5,481 bases of DNA from Clostridiales bacterium (GTDB taxonomy: Bacteria > Bacillota > Clostridia > Oscillospirales > Oscillospiraceae): contig DYBS01000125.1 in assembly GCA_019418525.1 (NCBI GenBank), positions 526 through 6,006 of the forward strand. Reading direction: 5' to 3'. Of the stretch, positions 1 through 4,222 are shown piece by piece. The position numbers and the translations under genes are program-made. Under the pieces are notes generated by a model. The model did no database searches. It saw nothing but the letters and a program-made list of their open reading frames with translations, and was not told where the DNA came from. Position 1 is the stretch's first letter; every line of letters begins with the position of its first letter.

Positions 1-1699
1 CCGCCGCAACCACGGCGGAGAAGTCGTTATTCTCTCCCATGGGCAGATCCATCTTGATGGCCTTGTCCCGGGAGGTGAACTCCACCACGCCGCGACCGCA
101 GGTCTTGGGGCTCACCACCAGGCGCAGGGGGCAGCCCAGCAGGTCGGCGTCGGAGAACATGAAGCCGGCACCCACGGTGCGGTCGTCGTACAGGACCTCC
201 ACACCGGCGTCCTGCAGCTGCTGGTAGAGGGCGTCGCCCTTCTCCTGCACGTCGCCCTTGTTGGGATTCAGGGCGCAGACCTGCACCTGCCAGGGGGCGA
301 TGGACATGGGCCACAGGGGGCCGTAGTCATCGTGATGGGCCTCGCACACCGAGGCGGCCAGACGGCCCACGCCGATGCCGTAGCAGCCCATGATGGGGTA
401 CTGGCGCTCGCCGTTCTCGTCCAGGTAGGTCATGTTCATGGACTTGGTGTACTTGGTGCCCAGCTGGAAGATGTTGCCCACTTCCACGCCGCGGCTGATG
501 CGCAGGTGGGGCTTGCCGCAGACGGGGCAGATGCCGCCCTCCAGGGCCTTGGCGATGTCCACCAGCTTGGCGTCGGGCAGGTCCCGCTTCATGGACATGC
601 CGCCGAAGTGGTAGCCGTCCTCGTTGGCACCGCAGTAGAGCATGTTGCACCCGTCCAGAGAGCGGTCGAACACCACGATGACGCCCTCAGGCAGGCCCAG
701 AGGCCCGATGGAGCCCGGGCAGATGCCGCTCTCAGGGTCGATGTCCAGAGCGGGGTGGATCTCAAAGCCCAGGTAGTTGCGCAGCTTGGTCTCGTTGACC
801 TCCAGGTCGCCGCGGACGAAGGCGATCACATAGGCGTCGTCCGAATTACGCTGGTAGACCACCGCCTTGGCAGTCTGCTGGGCGGTGATGTGGGCGAACT
901 GGCACAGGTCGTCGATGGTCTTGACGCCGGGGGTGGCCACCTTCTCCAGGGGGCGCTCCTCCACGGTCTCGTTGGTGACGATGCACTCGGCGGCCTCCAT
1001 GTTGGCCCGGTAGCCACAGGAGTCGCACAGCACGATGGTGTCCTCGCCGATGCCGGTGAGGAGCATGAACTCGTGGGAGACGCTGCCGCCCATCATGCCG
1101 GAGTCGGACTTGACCGCCACCACCTCGGGCACGCCCACCCGGGCGAAGATGCGGTGATAGGCCTCCAGGCAGCGCTCATAGTACTGCTCCAGGTCCTCCT
1201 GGCTGGTGTGGAAGGAGTATCCGTCCTTCATGGTGAACTCCCGCACCCGGATGAGGCCGCCGCGGCAGCGGGGCTCGTCCCGGAACTTGGTCTGGATCTG
1301 ATAGATCATGAAGGGGTAGTTCTGATAGCTGGTGGCCGCGTCCCGGGTCAGCTGCACCGAGGCCTCCTCGTGGGTCATGCCCAGCACGTTGGGGGCGCCG
1401 CTGCGGTCGGTGAAGCGGACCATCTCGCTGCCGATGCTGTCATACCGGCCGGACTCCTGCCACAGAGTGGCGGGCATTACCACCGGGAAGAGCACCTCCT
1501 GGCCGTCGATGCGGTCCATCTCCTCCCGGATGATGTTCTCGATCTTCCGGGTCACCCGGCGCATGGGGGGATAGAGGGAAAAGATTCCGCTGGAGACCTG
1601 CTTGATATAGCCGCCCCGGATCATCAGGATATGGCTGTCAAACTCGCAGCCGGCAGGCTTCTCCTTGAAGCGCTTGCCCAGCAGTTGACTTACTTTCAC
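1..1699 (-). CDS. proS: Prolyl-tRNA synthetase, bacterial type with editing domain (3' end cut by window edge)
   Basis: Class II synthetase that charges tRNA(Pro) with proline in the cytoplasm, using ATP. 566 codons are visible. Bacterial ProRS is usually about 565-575 residues, so only a few C-terminal codons should be missing. In order: an N-terminal catalytic segment with motif 1 around residues 37-76; the TxE-type loop MTHEE at 108-112; motif 2 at 138-154 (FRDE...RVREF); an insertion editing domain, roughly 225-400, with VRGDLEVNE and the CGANEDGYHF signature (356-365); motif 3 at 438-446 (GCYGIGVGR); and an anticodon-binding domain from about 466 (DDR at 505-507, FSDADLLG at 515-522). 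Cys225-x-x-Cys228 and Cys391-x-x-Cys394 bracket the editing domain. Start: GTG at 1699-1697 with GAGGAG 9 nt upstream; the start MKVSQLLGKRF fits clostridial ProRS as I recall it. The gene is divergent from the ArsR-type gene. Identification is near certain. Confidence 0.97.
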   Translation of the reverse strand, partial: MKVSQLLGKRFKEKPAGCEFDSHILMIRGGYIKQVSSGIFSLYPPMRRVTRKIENIIREEMDRIDGQEVLFPVVMPATLWQESGRYDSIGSEMVRFTDRSGAPNVLGMTHEEASVQLTRDAATSYQNYPFMIYQIQTKFRDEPRCRGGLIRVREFTMKDGYSFHTSQEDLEQYYERCLEAYHRIFARVGVPEVVAVKSDSGMMGGSVSHEFMLLTGIGEDTIVLCDSCGYRANMEAAECIVTNETVEERPLEKVATPGVKTIDDLCQFAHITAQQTAKAVVYQRNSDDAYVIAFVRGDLEVNETKLRNYLGFEIHPALDIDPESGICPGSIGPLGLPEGVIVVFDRSLDGCNMLYCGANEDGYHFGGMSMKRDLPDAKLVDIAKALEGGICPVCGKPHLRISRGVEVGNIFQLGTKYTKSMNMTYLDENGERQYPIMGCYGIGVGRLAASVCEAHHDDYGPLWPMSIAPWQVQVCALNPNKGDVQEKGDALYQQLQDAGVEVLYDDRTVGAGFMFSDADLLGCPLRLVVSPKTCGRGVVEFTSRDKAIKMDLPMGENNDFSAVVAA

Positions 1700-1708
1700 G
1701 AACGCTCA

Positions 1709-1714
1709 CTCCTC
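1709..1714 (-). promoter_or_regulatory. Ribosome binding site fixing the GTG start of proS
   Basis: GAGGAG on the minus strand, 9 nt before the GTG codon at 1699-1697. No other in-frame start nearby has a comparable site, and the GTG gives the expected ProRS N terminus. Confidence 0.85.
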
Positions 1715-1724
1715 AGCTTGTTCT

Positions 1725-1741
1725 GCGGTCCCAGGGACCGC
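1725..1741. other. Perfect 17-nt palindrome in the proS leader
   Basis: GCGGTCCC-A-GGGACCGC on the plus strand is a perfect inverted repeat around a single central base. As RNA it would form a 7-bp GC-rich stem with a 3-nt loop. If the promoter proposed at 1755-1783 is right, transcription starts near 1748, so the hairpin sits at the very 5' end of the proS mRNA, about 26 nt before the start codon. No U-run follows on the minus strand, so it is not an intrinsic terminator for that direction. It could be an mRNA-stabilising 5' hairpin or a protein-binding operator; the sequence does not decide. Confidence 0.6.
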
Positions 1742-1754
1742 AATTTTACCACTC

Positions 1755-1783
1755 ATATTACCACAGTTCTACGAAAATTGAAA
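1755..1783 (-). promoter_or_regulatory. Probable promoter of proS
   Basis: On the minus strand, TTTCAA (1783-1778) is followed after 17 nt by TAATAT (1760-1755). The -10 is preceded by TGG, giving an extended -10 (TGn) that can compensate for the weak -35, which matches consensus at 3 of 6 positions. The -10 matches at 4 of 6. Predicted start of transcription is near 1748. It is the best candidate in the short space upstream of proS but is weaker than the opposing ArsR promoter. Confidence 0.5.
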
Positions 1784-1811
1784 GGGTTTCCGTGAAATTT
1801 CCAGAGGGAAA
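1773..1811. repeat. Phased GAAA/TTTC motifs between the divergent promoters
   Basis: GAAA occurs at 1773, 1780, 1794 and 1808, with its complement TTTC at 1787, so five of six positions on a 7-nt grid are occupied. Within the series are GAAA-ggg-TTTC (1780-1790) and the palindrome GAAATTTC (1794-1801). The block overlaps the proposed -35 of proS and lies just upstream of the -35 of the ArsR gene. It may be an operator or UP-element-like region, or chance in AT-rich DNA. Confidence 0.35.
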
Positions 1812-1817
1812 ATCAGA

Positions 1818-1846
1818 TTGACACCTCTCCGATCCTCCGGTATACT
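1818..1846 (+). promoter_or_regulatory. Strong sigma-A promoter of the ArsR-family gene
   Basis: TTGACA (1818-1823, perfect -35), a 17-nt spacer, then TATACT (1841-1846, 5 of 6 to TATAAT). Transcription should begin near 1853, about 26 nt before the GTG start codon. Such a strong promoter suits a gene that is normally held down by its own product. Confidence 0.85.
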
Positions 1847-1860
1847 AATTTTATATGCCG
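1838..1860 (+). promoter_or_regulatory. Candidate autoregulatory operator (imperfect dyad) of the ArsR-family gene
   Basis: CGGTATA (1838-1844) is repeated in inverted form as TATGCCG (1854-1860) with one mismatch and a 9-nt AT-rich centre. The dyad covers the -10 element and the predicted transcription start, where a bound repressor would block RNA polymerase. ArsR/SmtB proteins commonly repress their own promoter through imperfect dyads of this kind. The assignment to this repressor is inference from position. Confidence 0.4.
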
Positions 1861-1864
1861 AAGG

Positions 1865-1871
1865 AAGGAGG
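1865..1871 (+). promoter_or_regulatory. Ribosome binding site fixing the GTG start of the ArsR-family gene
   Basis: AAGGAGG, nearly full anti-Shine-Dalgarno complementarity, 7 nt before GTG at 1879. It lies inside the reading frame of the upstream ATG at 1855, which itself sits only about 2 nt after the predicted transcription start and has no ribosome binding site. Confidence 0.85.
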
Positions 1872-1878
1872 TCTGCAG

Positions 1879-2181
1879 GTGGAATCGTCTTATACTCAGG
1901 CCGCCCGCGTCTTTAAAGCCCTGTGTGACCCCAACCGGGTGCGCATTCTGGAGCTGCTTCAGACCGGGGAGGTCTGCGCCTGTGCGCTGCTGGAACAGCT
2001 GGAGATCAGCCAACCCACCCTCTCCCACCACATGAAGGTGCTGTGCGACTCCGGCCTAGTCACCGGACGCAAGGAGGGCAAGTGGATGCACTACTCCATC
2101 TCCGAGGAGGGGCGCAGCCAGGCGCTCTCGCTGCTGGAGCGGCTCACCGGCTCACAGGAATCACAGGAAAAAAAGGCCTGA
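1879..2181 (+). CDS. ArsR/SmtB-family metalloregulator-like repressor
   Basis: Small winged-helix DNA-binding repressor, 100 residues from the GTG start (108 if the ATG at 1855 were used), typical for the family. Seen: FKALCDPNRVRILELL at residues 12-27, a hallmark first helix pair; the Cys33-Ala-Cys35 pair in EVCACALLEQL; the recognition helix SQPTLSHHMKVL at 44-55; and the wing GRKEGKWMHYSIS at 63-75. Further cysteines are 16 and 56. In arsenic-sensing ArsR the Cys-x-Cys of the ELCVCDLC motif binds As(III)/Sb(III) and releases DNA. The same Cys-x-Cys position here suggests a thiolate-bound metal or metalloid inducer, but E. coli ArsR's third cysteine (CVCDLC) is replaced by Leu38, so the inducer is not certain. 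No arsenic or metal efflux gene is in the window; neighbours are divergent proS and a convergent peptide-type transporter. Family call firm, ligand inferred. Confidence 0.93.
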   Translation: MESSYTQAARVFKALCDPNRVRILELLQTGEVCACALLEQLEISQPTLSHHMKVLCDSGLVTGRKEGKWMHYSISEEGRSQALSLLERLTGSQESQEKKA

Positions 2182-2205
2182 CACCCAAGGTGTCAGGCCT
2201 TTTTT
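2168..2205. terminator. Bidirectional intrinsic terminator between the ArsR-family gene and the transporter operon
   Basis: GGCCTGACACC (2175-2185) pairs perfectly with GGTGTCAGGCC (2189-2199) around a CAA loop, an 11-bp GC-rich stem. Six T follow on the plus strand (2200-2205) and seven A precede (2168-2174), which give a U-run in either direction. The ArsR stop codon (TGA, 2179-2181) is inside the stem and the permease stop (TAA, 2206-2204) is at the end of the T-run, so one structure serves two convergent transcripts. Confidence 0.95.
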
Positions 2206-3148
2206 ATGCTTCCGCGTCTTCTTCCAGAACGGACAGCAGCTCCTCCGGCGTCTCCCGGCAGAACACCGGGCTCTCTTCCACGCCGGTGGAGGAGACATAT
2301 TTGGGGTCCATGGCGTCCCGCAGCCCGTCCCCCACGAACTGGAGGGCGAACACCGTCACCACGATGCAGATGCTGGGGGGCACCCAGATCCAGGGTCGCT
2401 CGGCAAAGACGGTGACGTTGGTGGCATACTGCACGATGTTGCCCCAGGAGGCCTGGGGAGTGCGGATGCCCACGCCCAGAAAGCTCAGGCTGGACTCGGA
2501 CAGGATGGCCCGTCCCACCCGCTGGGCCAGCGCCGCCCACACCGGCGAGACGGCGTTGGGCAGGACGTTGCGCCGCAGGATGGTGGCGGTACTGCCGCCC
2601 AGGGCCCGCACCGCCAGGATGTACTCCTGTTCCCGCACCGAGAGGGTATTCCCATACACCAGCCGGGCGATGGAGGTCCAGCCCAAAAGGCCGATCACCA
2701 CCACGATGTTCCACACCGAAGCGCCCACCAGCGCCACCAGACACAGCACCAGCACGGTGGTGGGAAAGGACTGGAACACGTCGGCCAGACGCATGATCCA
2801 GAATTCGCAGGCGCCCCGGCGGTAGCCCGCCAGCAGGCCCAGGGGGACCCCCACCGCCACACTGATGGCGGCGGCGGAAAAGCCCACCAGCAGAGAGATA
2901 CGCCCGCCGTAGACGAGGCGGGCGAACACGTCCCTGCCCACATCGTCGGTGCCCAGCCAGTGCTCCCAGGAGGGCGGCGCCCAGAACCCGGCGGCGCGGT
3001 CGGTGGCGTTGGGCTCCAGACCCATCAGCGGGGGCAGCAGCAGGACCAGCAGTACCTCTGCGATCAGGATGCCCAGGCCCACCATGGCCCAGCGGTCCCG
3101 GCGGAACCGCTGCCAGGGGCCGGAGCCCCGTACCTTTTTCGCGCTCAT
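2204..3148 (-). CDS. ABC transporter permease, DppC/OppC family (peptide/nickel-type importer)
   Basis: Inner-membrane subunit that pairs with the DppB-type permease to form the channel of a peptide/opine/nickel-class importer. 314 residues, near the family norm of about 280-310. Seen: a basic cytoplasmic N terminus; a first hydrophobic segment at about 21-42; the family signature GTDDVGRDVFARLVYGGR at 66-83; further hydrophobic segments at about 84-108, 128-141, 145-165 and 255-275; and the EAA loop at about 175-200 (EYILAVRALGG...LPNAVSP), which contacts the ATPase. After the usual end near MDPKYV (280-285) there is an acidic tail of about 29 residues (to 314). The ATG start overlaps the stop of the preceding permease gene as ATGA, with GGGGAGGGG (3163-3155) 6 nt upstream, so translation is probably coupled. 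It is the last gene of the operon. Substrate cannot be read from the sequence, so no gene symbol is given. Confidence 0.94.
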   Translation of the reverse strand: MSAKKVRGSGPWQRFRRDRWAMVGLGILIAEVLLVLLLPPLMGLEPNATDRAAGFWAPPSWEHWLGTDDVGRDVFARLVYGGRISLLVGFSAAAISVAVGVPLGLLAGYRRGACEFWIMRLADVFQSFPTTVLVLCLVALVGASVWNIVVVIGLLGWTSIARLVYGNTLSVREQEYILAVRALGGSTATILRRNVLPNAVSPVWAALAQRVGRAILSESSLSFLGVGIRTPQASWGNIVQYATNVTVFAERPWIWVPPSICIVVTVFALQFVGDGLRDAMDPKYVSSTGVEESPVFCRETPEELLSVLEEDAEA

Positions 3149-4110
3149 ACGCCGCCCCTCCCCTGCCGCACCCGGGGGTCCACCAGGCCGTAGACCAGGT
3201 CCAGGAGCAGATTAGTGGAGAACACGGTCAGCGCGATGACCACCGTCACCCCCATGACCATGGCGTAGTCCCGGCTGAGGATGGCGGTGAACATGAGGCT
3301 CCCCATCCCCGGCCATCCGAAGAGCCGCTCCACCACCACCGAGCCGCCGATGATGTGGGGGATGTGGGTGAGCACGGTGGTGAGAATGGGGGTGAGAGAC
3401 CCGCGGAACACATGGCGGACCAGCACGACCCGCCCTTTGAGGCCCTTGGCCCAGGCGGTGCGGATGTAGTCCTCACCGATGGTCTCCAGGCAGGCCGCCC
3501 GGGTCTGCTTCACCAGCTCACCCAGGTTGCTGATGCAGATCACCGCCGCCGGGAGGGCCAGATGGTAGAGAAGATCCCCCAGGCTCCCGTTGGAGCCGGT
3601 GGTGTACATTCTCGACGCGGGCAGCAGGCCCAGCGTGAGGGAAAAGATGTAGACCAGCACCAAACTGAGGAGGAACCCAGGCACGCCGAAGCTCACCATG
3701 GAGCAAATAGAGGCCAGCTTGTTCCAGATCGAGCGGGGCTTCCACGCGGCCAGTGTCCCCAGGGGGATGGCCAGCAGGATGGCCAGCGCCACTCCGGTGC
3801 CGGTGAGGATCAGGGAGGGCCCCACCCGCTGGGCGATGCTCTCGGCCACCGGGCGGCCGGTCTGCCACGAGAGCCCCAGGTCCCCGTGAAAGAGATCCCC
3901 CAGCCAGTTGATATACCGCACCGGCAGCGGGTCATTGAGGCCCAGGCGCTCCTCCAGCGCGGCCTGATCGGAGGAGATGGCGTTGCCCCCCTCTCCCATC
4001 AGGTCGGCGATGGTGCCGGGGGCGATGCTGAGAAAAATGAATACTAAAAGGGTAATGCCGAAAAAAACGGGGATGACGGTCATAAGCCGCCTGCGAACAT
4101 AACGAATCAA
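3145..4110 (-). CDS. ABC transporter permease, DppB/OppB family (peptide/nickel-type importer)
   Basis: Inner-membrane subunit, 321 residues, close to the usual 305-340. Starts RYVRRRLMTVIPVFFGITLL with a first membrane segment at about 10-31, then a periplasmic loop containing LGLNDPLPVRYINWL (56-70) and GDLGLSWQTGRPV (76-88), typical of the DppB N-terminal domain. Further hydrophobic segments lie at about 99-121, 137-160, 183-200, 240-262 and 285-308. The EAA loop is at about 215-240 (YIRTAWAKGLKGR...RHVFRGSL), followed by ERLFGWPGMG at 261-270 and a DPRVR end. Start: TTG at 4110-4108, chosen because AGGAGG lies 9 nt upstream and the resulting N terminus matches the family; the first ATG (4083) would remove the basic lead. 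The stop overlaps the next permease start by 4 nt. The two permeases are expected to heterodimerise. Substrate not determinable from the sequence. Confidence 0.94.
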   Translation of the reverse strand: MIRYVRRRLMTVIPVFFGITLLVFIFLSIAPGTIADLMGEGGNAISSDQAALEERLGLNDPLPVRYINWLGDLFHGDLGLSWQTGRPVAESIAQRVGPSLILTGTGVALAILLAIPLGTLAAWKPRSIWNKLASICSMVSFGVPGFLLSLVLVYIFSLTLGLLPASRMYTTGSNGSLGDLLYHLALPAAVICISNLGELVKQTRAACLETIGEDYIRTAWAKGLKGRVVLVRHVFRGSLTPILTTVLTHIPHIIGGSVVVERLFGWPGMGSLMFTAILSRDYAMVMGVTVVIALTVFSTNLLLDLVYGLVDPRVRQGRGGV

Positions 4111-4119
4111 AATCGGTTT

Positions 4120-4125
4120 CCTCCT
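4120..4125 (-). promoter_or_regulatory. Ribosome binding site fixing the TTG start of the DppB-type permease
   Basis: AGGAGG on the minus strand, 9 nt before TTG at 4110-4108. Its strength supports TTG over the in-frame ATG 27 nt further in. Confidence 0.8.
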
Positions 4126-4134
4126 GCACTTCCG

Positions 4135-4157
4135 GCTCCCCGGTCACCCGGGGGAGC
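4135..4157 (-). other. GC-rich stem-loop between binding-protein and permease genes
   Basis: GCTCCCC (4135-4141) pairs with GGGGAGC (4151-4157). Inside, GG at 4142-4143 can also pair with CC at 4147-4148, leaving a 2-nt bulge and a 3-nt loop. It lies about 10 nt upstream of the permease ribosome binding site on the transcript. No U-run follows, so it is not a classic terminator. Such intercistronic hairpins often protect the upstream binding-protein message from 3' decay and lower permease output; that role is inferred here. Confidence 0.6.
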
Positions 4158-4199
4158 ATGGGCCGCTCGCAACCGCCCTACGGAGGTCTGTTTTCATAT

Positions 4200-4215
4200 G
4201 GCGCTTTTCCGCGCC
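4200..4215 (-). other. Short stem-loop just after the binding-protein stop codon
   Basis: GGCGC (4200-4204) and GCGCC (4211-4215) form a 5-bp GC stem with a 6-nt loop, 7 nt after the TAA of the binding-protein gene. No U-run follows on the minus strand. With the larger hairpin at 4135-4157 it makes the 112-nt gap (4111-4222) structurally rich. No convincing promoter or gene is visible in the gap. Confidence 0.4.
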
Positions 4216-4222
4216 GCGTGCG

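Noticed and set aside
332..1795. A 487-codon open frame on the plus strand opposite proS
   Set aside because: It is the antisense of a well-supported prolyl-tRNA synthetase. GC-rich codon use leaves few stops in this frame; the translation is low-complexity (rich in H, A, G, V, L, D) with no recognisable domain, and it has no clear ribosome binding site.
1700..1860. A complete T-box riboswitch in front of proS
   Set aside because: Only the short TGGGACCGC core is present. The space is too small for a normal Stem I plus antiterminator/terminator after the likely promoter, no terminator U-run follows, and G at the variable core position would not pair with the A discriminator base expected of bacterial tRNA(Pro).
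2043..2825. A 260-codon plus-strand frame starting within the ArsR-type gene and running opposite the DppC-type permease
   Set aside because: It crosses the strong terminator at 2168-2205, overlaps two well-identified genes and gives a composition (Arg, Thr, Ser rich) typical of shadow frames.
3355..4047. A 230-codon plus-strand frame opposite the DppB-type permease
   Set aside because: Antisense shadow of a clear permease; rich in G, Q, H, D and R with no domain or convincing start.
4146..4199. A 17-codon minus-strand frame (MKTDLRRAVASGPCSPG) in the gap between binding protein and permease
   Set aside because: No ribosome binding site at a proper distance, overlap with the stem-loop, and no similarity to a known leader peptide that I can recognise.
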